A stretch of DNA of 38,160 bases from Gemmatimonadetes bacterium bin94 (GTDB lineage: Bacteria; Gemmatimonadota; Gemmatimonadetes; Longimicrobiales; Gaopeijiaceae). The stretch is taken from NCBI GenBank assembly GCA_002238865.1, contig MPNE01000036.1:1-38160 (forward strand), written 5' to 3'. Under the pieces are notes generated by a model. That model was not told the DNA's origin, made no database searches, and was given only the letters and a program-made list of their open reading frames with translations. Shown piece by piece: positions 25,511-33,344 of the stretch. A program made the position numbers and the translations under genes. How positions within the stretch are numbered: the first letter of the stretch is position 1; every line of letters begins with the position of its first letter.

Positions 25511-25651
25511 TGGCCGGACGCCGCCATTCGCCTCATGCTTCCCGGCACCGCGCACGCTGTCAAGGAGCACCTCGTGGGCCCTGCAGATCACGCGGCGGGA
25601 GATCGGGAGCGTCTCCAGCATCCGCTCCGCCTCGTGCATCCCAAGCTCCAG
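25511..25651 (-). pseudogene. Fragment of a Fic-family (AMPylase-type) gene
   Basis: About 47 codons read LELGMHEAERMLETLPISRR then AHEVLLDSVRGAGK, closely following the helix that precedes the Fic core in Fic/DOC proteins (..LERL..LPLS.RLI.E.H..LL.GVRG..K.PGE). The catalytic HPFxxGNGR part is absent, and stop codons lie directly upstream in this frame. It is therefore an old remnant. Confidence 0.6.
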
Positions 25652-25694
25652 GCATCAAGGACCCTTACGTTACGTCAGGCTCCTGCGGACCCCA

Positions 25695-26183
25695 TCACCG
25701 CCGCCCACTGGCATGATCGCCGTGATCCCGGAGCTGCGCGTCGAACCAGTCATGAATCGCTGATACCAGCTCGGGTTCCTCGGCCCTGTAGACGATTCGG
25801 GCACCGAGCTCGATCTCGCCGTACTCGATCGCAAGCCGCTCATGCCCCAGCACCAGCTCGTGGAGCCCGGCCATGTCCGCTCCGTGAATCATCGCCGGGT
25901 CGTGGAAGTCGCCCCCCGCAAAGCGCTCGGCCTCCTCTTCGAGATGCTCCCGGATGAGCGCGACCTGACGCGGGTCCACGGAGTCCGCCACAACCTCCTG
26001 AATGCCGCCGAACTCCGTCTTTTCGAAGACATGGGTGGTCGCATCGAGATCGAAGGGCATCACCTGCGCACCCGCGGCCGCGACTTCGGCCTGGTGTTCA
26101 TCCAGTTCGGATGATCGATCGGCCTCCGCGCATCCCGTAATGGACAGAGCGCCCAGGGCCAGGACTATCCTTGCCGGCATCAT
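25695..26183 (-). CDS. Small predicted lipoprotein of unknown function
   Basis: The start is taken at the ATG pair at 26178-26183, giving MPARIVLALGALSITGC, a clean lipoprotein signal with lipobox ITGC; the frame is open further upstream but without a signal. The mature part of about 140 residues has the pattern PFDLDATTHVFEKTEFGG, REHLEEEAERFAGGDF, HDPAMIHGADMAGLHEL and ELGARIVYRAEEPELV, which belongs to a conserved family of short secreted proteins sometimes labelled (without support) aspartate carbamoyltransferase. Function is unknown. Confidence 0.65.
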   Translation of the reverse strand: MMPARIVLALGALSITGCAEADRSSELDEHQAEVAAAGAQVMPFDLDATTHVFEKTEFGGIQEVVADSVDPRQVALIREHLEEEAERFAGGDFHDPAMIHGADMAGLHELVLGHERLAIEYGEIELGARIVYRAEEPELVSAIHDWFDAQLRDHGDHASGRR

Positions 26184-26399
26184 CGGCTGACTCGCTTGAG
26201 GAGGGGTTGAAGTGACGTGCCAGAGGCGCAACTCGGGCACGGATCATGGCAACGCTTCGAGTGCCAGTACCTTCGCGGTTCCGCAGACCCCCGGCAAGCA
26301 AGCCGAACATCTTCACGAGGTGAAGTCGCCAAAGGAGCGCTTTCCACGTCTGCCGCCATGGAGTAGCTTGCCATTCCTCCGACCGGAAGCGCGAATCGA

Positions 26400-27614
26400 A
26401 TGACCCGAACATTCCTCCCAGCGTGCCTCGCGGCCCTGTTCTTCACGGGGGATGGTCACGCCCAGGAAACAATCGAGCTTCCACGCGAAGACCGACCTTT
26501 GGCCCTGGAGCTCGCGGAGGTCTACCGCATCGGGTCGGCCAGCGCGGTCGCCGACTGGGAGCTTCTTTACATGGTTCGGGGCGCAGGATTTGATGCGGCC
26601 GGAAACCTGTACCTCTTGAACTCGCCCAATCGCGTGGTCACTGTCGGCCCTGCCGGCAACTTTCTGGGCCAGTTCGGCCGTACCGGCGGAGGTCCCGGCG
26701 AGTTCGCGGAGGCTGGCCAGCTGGATGTCCTGCCAAGCGGGCGAATCGTCGTCGCGGACATGAGACGCCTGGCCTTTCACGTCTTCGGTCCCGAGGGCGT
26801 GTTCGAGCGCATGGTGAGAATGGAATTCGTTCCGGACCCCAACGTCTTTCCGGACCTCTACTATTGGGGGAGAGCCGAAGTGTTCGGCGCGCGCCCCGCC
26901 CGCAGGGGCGCAGCGATCTTCTCGGACGGCGTTCGCCAGATCATGCGCACCGACCTGTCGTCGGACGAGGCGCGAGTCGAGCCTTTCGTGGAAGCATGGG
27001 CACCGCCGGGCACGGAAATGAAGTTCGGGAGCCTGGCCGAGGTGACAAGCGGGGTTTGGGGGTTCGTGCCGCCGCTCGTTTTTGACGCGTTGCCAGGGGG
27101 CGGGATCGCCTATTCGGATTCGTCCGCGTATGCGATCAAGGTGACGGGCCCGTCTGGCCAGGTGTTGCGGATCCTGCGCCGCCCGATCGTCCCGCAACCG
27201 GTCAACGATCGGCTCAAGCGCGCGGAGATTGACCGCCAACTGGCGGAATTGAGCGCCAACGACAATACCGGTGGCGACGTCCCCCCAAACGCTCGGGCGC
27301 TGATGGCGGTATTTGGATCGGGCCGAGTGCAAGCGATCGAAGGGATGCAATTCCTTCCGGAGGTGCCGGTGCTGCACGCGTTGCGCACCACTTGGGAGGG
27401 CAACCTCTGGGTGCAACGCCGCGGAGAGGAACCCGACGTGGACCTCGGACCGATCGACGTGCTCACACCGACCGGCCGTTATCTGGGAACCATCGACGGG
27501 CGAATGCGGATGCCGGACGAATTCGGCCCCGACGGCCTCGTAGCCTTCATCGAAAGGGATGAGTACGATGTCCCGGTCATCGTGGTGAAGAGGCTGCCGC
27601 CGGGGATTCGGTGA
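26400..27614 (+). CDS. Secreted 6-bladed beta-propeller protein
   Basis: 404-aa protein with a signal peptide ([22 protein letters not shown]). The mature part has repeating beta-propeller units with the NHL-like pattern: [20 protein letters not shown], then [30 protein letters not shown] and [12 protein letters not shown]. The GRxGxGPGEF turn marks the 6-bladed propeller family that is expanded in Gemmatimonadota and related phyla. Ligand and function are unknown. The ATG has a weak GGAAG ribosome site. It is monocistronic and convergent with the DoxX-family gene. Confidence 0.85.
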   Translation: MTRTFLPACLAALFFTGDGHAQETIELPREDRPLALELAEVYRIGSASAVADWELLYMVRGAGFDAAGNLYLLNSPNRVVTVGPAGNFLGQFGRTGGGPGEFAEAGQLDVLPSGRIVVADMRRLAFHVFGPEGVFERMVRMEFVPDPNVFPDLYYWGRAEVFGARPARRGAAIFSDGVRQIMRTDLSSDEARVEPFVEAWAPPGTEMKFGSLAEVTSGVWGFVPPLVFDALPGGGIAYSDSSAYAIKVTGPSGQVLRILRRPIVPQPVNDRLKRAEIDRQLAELSANDNTGGDVPPNARALMAVFGSGRVQAIEGMQFLPEVPVLHALRTTWEGNLWVQRRGEEPDVDLGPIDVLTPTGRYLGTIDGRMRMPDEFGPDGLVAFIERDEYDVPVIVVKRLPPGIR

Positions 27615-27649
27615 ATCCAATGTTCGCGCCACGGCGCGCCCCCGGAAAC

Positions 27650-28381
27650 TCAGGCCGGTTTTTCGCCGCGTCGAGCACCGGTCGTCCGGGAGTCGTCCCT
27701 TCCTCGTCCTTGCCGGACCGAGATGACAACGAAGCGCAGGAGCGTGAAAATTCCTGCGGCCAGCCCGAGCCAGATGGCCCACCGCCCCACCTCCGCTCCG
27801 ACGAGGTTCCGGGTGAAGCCGAAGAAGGCGAACAATGCCACGGCGAAGGTCACGAACCCCGCTCGCTCCCACGCATCAAGCTTCAGGTCGGGAACTCTCG
27901 GGCCCGCCGGGAACGGCCTGGTCGTGAAGAGGCTGCGGAAGCGGCCGTAATCCCATGCCATAAGGTAGAGCACCGCGAGCAGCATCAGGACGGTGATCAG
28001 GATCGTACCCGCACCGAAGTCGACGCCTGTGACGATCGCGACGATGCAAGCCATAACAGGGAGAAACACGAGCGCACCCAGGTGCGCGAAGGCCGGTATG
28101 AGCAGCAGAACGCCCGCGAGCACCTGCGCCGCGCCCATGAAGTTCCAGAAGGCGCCGGTCTGGTACATGGCTTCGAAGAACGCCCCGATCGCGTTGCTCC
28201 GTGGCAGGGTCGTGAAGCGTTGGCCGAGGAGCTTGACCATCCCCGTGGGAATGAAGCCGGCGGCAAGCAGGATCCGCGTCAGGACGGTGAGCCGCAAAAG
28301 GAACCGCTGCGACCTCAGCCAAACGAAGATGCTGTCCGGCATGGAGGCTGCCATCGTCGAGTCACCCGGGCGCCGTATCAT
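27650..28381 (-). CDS. DoxX-family integral membrane protein
   Basis: About 243 aa (from ATG 28381; a GTG at 28390 and ATGs at 28354 and 28342 are alternatives). Four to six hydrophobic helices are visible: LTRILLAAGFIPTGMVKLLG, WNFMGAAQVLAGVLLLIPAF, LVFLPVMACIVAIVTGV, ILITVLMLLAVLYLMAW, FVTFAVALFAFFGF and IWLGLAAGIFTLLRFVV. The GxxPTGMxKL and (Q/A)xLxGxLLL..F patterns of the first helices are those of DoxX-like quinone-linked membrane proteins. The function in this group is unsettled. A palindromic operator candidate lies at 28450-28469, about 70 nt upstream of the start. Confidence 0.75.
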   Translation of the reverse strand: MIRRPGDSTMAASMPDSIFVWLRSQRFLLRLTVLTRILLAAGFIPTGMVKLLGQRFTTLPRSNAIGAFFEAMYQTGAFWNFMGAAQVLAGVLLLIPAFAHLGALVFLPVMACIVAIVTGVDFGAGTILITVLMLLAVLYLMAWDYGRFRSLFTTRPFPAGPRVPDLKLDAWERAGFVTFAVALFAFFGFTRNLVGAEVGRWAIWLGLAAGIFTLLRFVVISVRQGRGRDDSRTTGARRGEKPA

Positions 28382-28449
28382 CCTGGACACGAAGTTCTAC
28401 CGCGACGCGCTCGCCCGCAACGTGAGGAGCGGGTAGCGTTGGCCAGAAA

Positions 28450-28469
28450 AAGTCAACTTTGGTTGACTT
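28450..28469. promoter_or_regulatory. Perfect inverted repeat, operator candidate
   Basis: AAGTCAAC-tttg-GTTGACTT, eight paired bases around a 4-nt centre, in the leader of the DoxX-family gene. This size and symmetry fit a dimeric repressor site. No run of T follows on either strand to suggest a terminator. Confidence 0.5.
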
Positions 28470-28582
28470 AATGGAAACCCGACTTGACACTCCGTTGGCC
28501 AGGAGCGAGACCGGCAGGGCTTCATTGAAGTCCCGGTCCACCACGATCACACGCATTGCTCGGGTCGGTCCCCATATTGTCA

Positions 28583-28611
28583 TTGATTTTGGCGCAATGT
28601 CGCCATAATAT
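28583..28611 (+). promoter_or_regulatory. Sigma-70-like promoter with palindrome in the spacer
   Basis: TTGATT (28583-28588), 17-nt spacer, TAATAT (28606-28611). The spacer holds TGGCG-caatgt-CGCCA (28590-28605), a position where repressors commonly bind. The next ATG is at 28618, so a transcript starting at the usual distance would begin almost on that codon. The match is by eye. Confidence 0.4.
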
Positions 28612-28710
28612 CACACCATGAGTCAGAAGGTGGCTGTCCGGCGTTTGCTGACGGCATGTCGATCCTCCGATCTGACGCGGGCTGCCTCCAGGATGGAAAC
28701 GTGAGGTGTG

Positions 28711-28803
28711 ATGGATCCGGTTACTCCAACGTTTGCGGCGGTGGTCGGATTGTTTCTTCTGGTCACGGCCCCGATCGTCGCATGGCTGCACCGTAGGCGT
28801 TGA
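28711..28803 (+). CDS. Possible 30-aa single-pass membrane microprotein
   Basis: ATG at 28711 with a GAGG ribosome site six bases upstream. The product is MDPVTPTFAAVVGLFLLVTA followed by a short basic tail with WLHRRR, a plausible one-helix membrane protein with the positive-inside end at the C-terminus. An even smaller open frame (28618-28704, 28 codons) precedes it directly behind the promoter at 28583. Neither has a known family; the hydrophobic profile and ribosome site are the only support. The rest of 28470-28927 shows no gene. Confidence 0.35.
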   Translation: MDPVTPTFAAVVGLFLLVTAPIVAWLHRRR

Positions 28804-28927
28804 CGCGTGAACGAAAGGATCATCTATCGCCACAAACAGCCGCCGGAGGGTGAACGGTGCGAGTAAGTGATCAACACGACAGGGGTTGCGACCGGCCGTT
28901 CTAGCTCGAGGTGGCCAGGGAGTCGCT

Positions 28928-29338
28928 ATGGACACACGAAATCGGCGGCGTGGGAGAGACCAGGACAGAGTGTCCACTTCGTCACGCGACGATGCGCGGG
29001 CATGGGTCCGCCTCTACGTGCGGGCGGCAGGCGAGCTTGGATCGAGAGGCCTTGCCGCCTGCTTCCCCATCGGACGGGAGCAGCTTTGCGCCGAGGACCA
29101 GTACAACGCGGAGCGGCTGGCGGCAGCGCCGGATTTCAGCCTTGCTCTCGCATCCGACAGGAAATCGGTGGTATTGACATGGACTGAGGACGGCACCAGC
29201 GAACGCTACCCATTGTGGCCCCACGACGAGCGTGCAGGTAACGATGGAGCGAGAAACGCGGCAGCGACGGAGGCAATGACTGACCGCGAGACCGGGGGGC
29301 TGCGCGCTGGTGGTTCCGGGTCGTCGTTCCGGGCCTAG
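28928..29338 (+). CDS. Hypothetical protein, 136 aa
   Basis: ATG at 28928 with a ribosome site (AGGGAG) 7 nt upstream. The centre of the protein is coherent (DDARAWVRLYVRAAGELG, AACFPIGREQLCAEDQYNAE, KSVVLTWTEDGTSERYPLW), while both ends are rich in Arg, Gly and Ser and could be disordered. No known domain is recognised. It lies 50 nt upstream of the DUF1971 gene on the same strand. The gene is plausible but not certain. Confidence 0.42.
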   Translation: MDTRNRRRGRDQDRVSTSSRDDARAWVRLYVRAAGELGSRGLAACFPIGREQLCAEDQYNAERLAAAPDFSLALASDRKSVVLTWTEDGTSERYPLWPHDERAGNDGARNAAATEAMTDRETGGLRAGGSGSSFRA

Positions 29339-29388
29339 GCAGCCTTCCCGCTGACACCCAGCGACCCGTCTTGCCACCCCCACACCCC

Positions 29389-29670
29389 ATGACCAACCAA
29401 TTGCCCGACGGACTCGTACCAGGCCGAGCATCCCCCGTCTTCACACAGGAATCCCTACCGGACGCCCTGCAGGCCGAGCACACCCTGGCGTCAGGACACT
29501 GGGCCGTGCTGAACGTGATCGAGGGCAGCCTACGATTCGTGAACCTCAAGACGGACGAGGAGCGGCTGATCTCGGCACCGGACCGCGTCACGATCCGGCC
29601 CGGCCTGCCTCACAGGGTGGCCCTCGAGGGCCCGCTGCGCTGCAGGATCGACTTCTTCCGGAAGCCGTAG
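29389..29670 (+). CDS. DUF1971 cupin protein (YeaR/TehB-N like)
   Basis: 93-aa single-domain cupin. It matches the DUF1971 pattern: LPDGLVPGRASPVFTQESLP, then AEHTLASGHWAVLNVIEGSL with the central G.W....V..G.L strand, and IRPGLPHRV with the P..PH motif, ending in CRIDFFRK. Such proteins (YeaR and the N-terminal part of some TehB proteins) are linked to tellurite or nitrate response, but no partner gene is nearby. The start at 29389 is chosen because an upstream alternative at 29371 adds only PPPH-type residues. Confidence 0.82.
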   Translation: MTNQLPDGLVPGRASPVFTQESLPDALQAEHTLASGHWAVLNVIEGSLRFVNLKTDEERLISAPDRVTIRPGLPHRVALEGPLRCRIDFFRKP

Positions 29671-29759
29671 GCCGACAGCTTCGACCACCAGGGCCCGAAA
29701 ACCGAGGAGATCATGGATTCCGCAACCGACATCGGGAAACGAGGGGTGCCGGCCGGGGG

Positions 29760-30848
29760 CTAGCAGTTGGCCGGTTTTCTGGCCAGCACGAAGTACATCG
29801 GCGTGAAGATTCCAAGTTGACCGGATTCGGCGAACGCCGCTGCGGCCATGTTGAGGAGCCTGGATACCCGCAGCGTGCCGCTCGGCAGGACGCCGAGCCT
29901 TTCCATCGTCCAGACCGAGCCGTGGGTCACCGCGCGCCCCACCTTCGAACTGCGGAAGTTGGCGAGCGACATGCCGCGACCGGTTAGCGGGTGATACCAA
30001 GGTATCCCCCTCGCGTCCTGCACGGCTTTGTCGCTGGCTGCCAACAACTCGAACCCCACGGTGCGAAGCGCGCCATCGACCTCGGGCGGGTAGGCGATGT
30101 CGGGCAGCCCGCCCCCAAGCTCCAGGTCGGCCTTGAGGCGCTGGTGGTTCGCATCCTCCGGGTCGAAGAGGTCGGTGAGACAATACTCGTAGACCCCGAA
30201 GCGAGCTCCAGGCTTAAGGAGGCGGAACGCTTCGCCGAAGACGCCGACCTTGTCCGGCGCGCAGCATGTCGTTTCGATCGAGAAGACGGCGTCGAAAGAC
30301 TCGTCGGGAAAGTCCATCTTCATGAAGTCACACTCGACGAATTCCGCCATGTGCCCCAGGCCGGCTTCGTCGGTCTGCTTCCGCGCTCGGTCGATCCCGT
30401 ATCCGCTGATGCTGACGCCCACGATGCGCGCGCCCGAGAAACGGATCATCTCGCGCAGCGGACCCCCGATACCGCAGCCGAGATCGAGCGCCACCATCCC
30501 GGGACGAAGTTGGAGCTCTTGTGCCAGGTAGTGCTCGTGGCGAGTGAGCGACGCCCGAAAGCTCTCGTTGCGGGTCCGGGGTGCAAAGTGGAAAGACCTG
30601 CTCCATCCATACTCGTAGAAGTCGGTGATGAGATCGAAATAGAGCTTGGCGAAGTTTCGGTATTCGCTCTTCCTGAGGTCCAGGCCTCCGCGCGCGGGGC
30701 CGCCGTATCGGTACTCGTATTCCTGGATGGCTGCGGCAACGTCTCCACCATCGACCGCGTTCCTGAGAATGCGCGAAAGCCTGGGAGCCAAGTTGGTCTC
30801 ACTGCCAAAGAGAACTGAATATGCATTTCGGGGCGCTCGTGCTGGCAT
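29760..30848 (-). CDS. Sterol C24-methyltransferase-like (Erg6/SMT family) enzyme
   Basis: S-adenosylmethionine-dependent methyltransferase of 362 aa, from an ATG at 30848; the frame is open to 31055, but that part looks non-coding. It shows the sequence blocks that define sterol 24-C-methyltransferases: YEYGWSRSFHFAPR (about 79-92), RHEHYLAQEL, the SAM-binding LDLGCGIGGPLREMIRFSGA (about 118-137), DFMKMDFPDESFDAVFSIET, EAFRLLKPGARFGVYEYCLT, LGGGLPDI, PWYHPL and the C-terminal IFTPMYFVLARKP. The typical IEATCHAP motif reads IETTCCAP, with His replaced by Cys. Bacterial SMTs are rare and mostly known from uncultured lineages. The nearby RND pump and P450 could be related. The alternative is a related tocopherol/C-methyltransferase, but block identity favours SMT. 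Confidence 0.85.
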   Translation of the reverse strand: MPARAPRNAYSVLFGSETNLAPRLSRILRNAVDGGDVAAAIQEYEYRYGGPARGGLDLRKSEYRNFAKLYFDLITDFYEYGWSRSFHFAPRTRNESFRASLTRHEHYLAQELQLRPGMVALDLGCGIGGPLREMIRFSGARIVGVSISGYGIDRARKQTDEAGLGHMAEFVECDFMKMDFPDESFDAVFSIETTCCAPDKVGVFGEAFRLLKPGARFGVYEYCLTDLFDPEDANHQRLKADLELGGGLPDIAYPPEVDGALRTVGFELLAASDKAVQDARGIPWYHPLTGRGMSLANFRSSKVGRAVTHGSVWTMERLGVLPSGTLRVSRLLNMAAAAFAESGQLGIFTPMYFVLARKPANC

Positions 30849-31102
30849 CTCCGATGTGGAGTGTGCAGCGATCGCCCTTCCATCCGACCTTATGCACGGT
30901 CGGCATGACCCGCCGACCTCGCAAGTCGTGCCCGGGTCCGCGACGACCCGGATCCGTGGTTTCATCGACCGCGCGAGCCGGTGCGCGGCCGGCTCGCCGA
31001 GCGCCAACCGAAGCTTCATGACCAGCCGCTTGCCCCTGCAACCCTTGCGCGCCAATTTCTGGAAATCGGTGCTGGAAACGTCCCTGCTTCACAGGAGGAC
31101 AA

Positions 31103-31951
31103 ATGCGGCAGCAACACTCATTCCTCAGGCGTCTGGTCGGCTTCCCCAAGGGGCTGGTCGTCGGCTTGGCGATCGTCTGTCTCGCGGGCGCGCAGCACGC
31201 CTGCCAACCCGGCGCTCCAGAGCACTCGGACGCACCGGAGGAGCCGACAGCAGAGCACGCGCCCGAGACCGGAGGCGGCGAGGTTCACTGGACGTATGAC
31301 GGCGAGACGGGTGCCGCGAGATGGGGTGAGCTGGATCCGTCCTTCGCGGTTTGTGCCGAAGGTGCGCAGCAGTCTCCGGTGGACCTTGCGGGCCCGGCTC
31401 CGGCGGACGCGGGAACCCTGGACATCCAATGGCAGCCTGGGGAAGCGCATGTGGTGGACAACGGGCACACGATCCAGGTCGACATGGGCGAGGGGAGCTC
31501 GATCACCCTTGAAGGCCGGCGGTTCTCCCTCCTTCAGTTTCATTTCCATAGTCCCAGCGAGCATGCGGTCGACGGAGACCGTTTCCCCATGGAGGTGCAC
31601 TTCGTGCATCAGGCCGAGGAGGGGGACCTTGCGGTGGTCGGAGTGTTCATGGACACCGGCGAGAGCCATTCGGCAATCGAGAGCATCCAGGGTGCCATCC
31701 CGGGACCGGGCGAGCCACCAGCGACTCTTCAGGAACTGGACCCGCGCGCGCTCTTGCCCGGGGAAGCTGGCTACTTCCGCTACGCCGGGTCCCTGACCAC
31801 GCCTCCGTGTTCCGAAGTGGTCAGCTGGGTGGTGATGACCGAGCCGATTTCGGTCTCCCCGGCGCAGGCCGGCGCCTTTGCGGCCCGGCATGCCATGAAT
31901 GCGCGTCCCCTGCAGGCGATGAACCGGCGGTTCATTCTGTTGCAACGGTAG
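31103..31951 (+). CDS. Alpha-type carbonic anhydrase, exported
   Basis: 282-aa zinc enzyme that interconverts CO2 and bicarbonate outside the cytoplasm. The N-terminus is a signal sequence (LVVGLAIVCLAGAQHACQPG), probably a lipoprotein anchor at Cys 34, followed by a low-complexity acidic linker. The three zinc histidines are visible at about 147 and 149 (LQFHFHSPSEH) and 166 (EVHFVHQ). The QQSPVDL and YAGSLTTPPCSEVVSW motifs are typical. A strong ribosome site (AGGAGG) precedes the ATG. It is divergent from the sterol methyltransferase gene, and the two may share the 254-nt intergenic region. Confidence 0.93.
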   Translation: MRQQHSFLRRLVGFPKGLVVGLAIVCLAGAQHACQPGAPEHSDAPEEPTAEHAPETGGGEVHWTYDGETGAARWGELDPSFAVCAEGAQQSPVDLAGPAPADAGTLDIQWQPGEAHVVDNGHTIQVDMGEGSSITLEGRRFSLLQFHFHSPSEHAVDGDRFPMEVHFVHQAEEGDLAVVGVFMDTGESHSAIESIQGAIPGPGEPPATLQELDPRALLPGEAGYFRYAGSLTTPPCSEVVSWVVMTEPISVSPAQAGAFAARHAMNARPLQAMNRRFILLQR

Positions 31952-32117
31952 AGGATCACGATCCAGTTGATGGCGGACCTCGGCTACATCGCCTTCGGAC
32001 GGGCGCGTCGTTCGCGTACTTGCAAAACGGTAGCCGGTTTTCGCTTGACAGCGGTGGGGCACGTGCCGAACCATTAGGGAGGACATTCCGTTCACGAGGC
32101 GCCCGGAACAGACCGCC

Positions 32118-33344
32118 ATGCTGCGCAGCCTGTTATTTGGATCCAGCGTCAGGATCGTCATCGTCATCGCGGTGACTACGGTGGCCGGTGTGACGCTGCT
32201 GCTTAGACTGGCACCTGAGCCCGAGAGCCGGGAGCTGCCTCCCCGGATTCCGTTCGCGCAGACGGCGCGCGTTTCCGCCGGATCGGGTCCCATACCGGTG
32301 TACGGGTCCGGCACCGTGCGGCCAAGCGCCGAGGTCGACATCGCCCCGCAGGTGGGCGGCAGGGTCGTCTGGGTGGATCCAGGGTTCCAGAGCGGGCGCC
32401 GGGTCGAAGCTGGCCGGACGCTGTTCCGCATTGAGGAGGCGGACTACCTGTACCGCCTGCAGGAGGCCGAAGCCAATCTCGCCTCGCGCGAGGTCGCTGT
32501 CCTCCAAGAACAGGAACAGGCGAAGATCGCGCGCGCGCAGTACGACCTGTATGCCAAGCGGCAAGGCGCCCGGGGGGCGCCGTCCGAGCCGAGTCCGCTC
32601 ACCTTGAGAGAGCCCCAACTCAAGGCTGCGCGCGCCGCACTGAGTCGCGACGAAGCCCGGCTGGCAGACGCGAATCTCGCGTTGTCCCGAACCCGCGTCA
32701 CCGCGCCGTTCGATGGCGTGGTCCATTCGGAGTCCGTGGACGTGGGGCGGGTCGTGAGCCCGGGACAACCCGTGGGGCGGCTCTTCGCCTCGCATGCCGT
32801 GGAGGTGATCGTCCCGCTGTCCGATGCCGATGCGTCGCTGATCCCCGGCCTGTGGGAACTCCAGGCCCGTGACGGAGAGGGTGGAGTGGCGGTGCGGGTG
32901 ATCGCCCGATACGGAGAGGGAATGCACGTCTGGGACGGCTACGTGGACCGCGTCGAGGCGTCGCTCGACGCGCAGACCCGAACCATCGACGTGATCGCGC
33001 TTGTGTCGGACCCGTTCAGCTCAGGTGTCCCGGCGAGCGGATCCAGTGCGGCCGCCGCCCGGCCCCCCCTGCTGGTCGGCAAGTTCGTGGACGTGGAAAT
33101 CGACGGCGTGTCACCGGAGGACTACTTCCGGATACCGCGCGCGGCGCTGCAAACAGGCAACGAGGTCTGGGCGGTGAGCGAGGGCGGCGCCGTGCATATC
33201 GTTCCGGTCCAGGTGCTGCAGCGCGCGAACGATGAGGTATTCGTGACCGGCCCGCTCGAGAGTGGCCAGCAAGTGGTCACGGGTGGAATTCAGTTCGCCA
33301 CCGAGGGCATGCGCGTCCTGACCGGAACCGACGCGGTGCGATGA
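32118..33344 (+). CDS. RND efflux periplasmic adaptor (MFP/HlyD family)
   Basis: 408-aa membrane-fusion protein that links the inner-membrane pump to an outer-membrane channel. An N-terminal helix (VIVIAVTTVAGVTLLLRLA) anchors it. Then come the first lipoyl half (VDIAPQVGGRVVWVDPGFQS), a coiled-coil hairpin (about residues 115-190, with ANLASREVAVLQEQEQAKIA), the second half (RVTAPFDGVVHSESVDVG), and the beta-barrel and membrane-proximal domains. The stop overlaps the pump gene by ATGA, so both are made together. No outer-membrane TolC-like gene is seen in the window. Confidence 0.92.
   Translation: MLRSLLFGSSVRIVIVIAVTTVAGVTLLLRLAPEPESRELPPRIPFAQTARVSAGSGPIPVYGSGTVRPSAEVDIAPQVGGRVVWVDPGFQSGRRVEAGRTLFRIEEADYLYRLQEAEANLASREVAVLQEQEQAKIARAQYDLYAKRQGARGAPSEPSPLTLREPQLKAARAALSRDEARLADANLALSRTRVTAPFDGVVHSESVDVGRVVSPGQPVGRLFASHAVEVIVPLSDADASLIPGLWELQARDGEGGVAVRVIARYGEGMHVWDGYVDRVEASLDAQTRTIDVIALVSDPFSSGVPASGSSAAAARPPLLVGKFVDVEIDGVSPEDYFRIPRAALQTGNEVWAVSEGGAVHIVPVQVLQRANDEVFVTGPLESGQQVVTGGIQFATEGMRVLTGTDAVR

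Noticed and set aside
25695-26183. Aspartate carbamoyltransferase
   Set aside because: The name circulates for this small lipoprotein family, but no carbamoyl-phosphate or aspartate motif (such as STRT) is present and the protein is far too short.
26313-27872. A 519-codon minus-strand frame over the propeller gene
   Set aside because: Composition is Arg/His-rich without domains; the plus-strand propeller with signal peptide explains the region.
31952-32117. Decayed metalloprotease tail (LMADLGYIAFGR-like reading)
   Set aside because: Only about a dozen residues look meaningful; too short to support a call.
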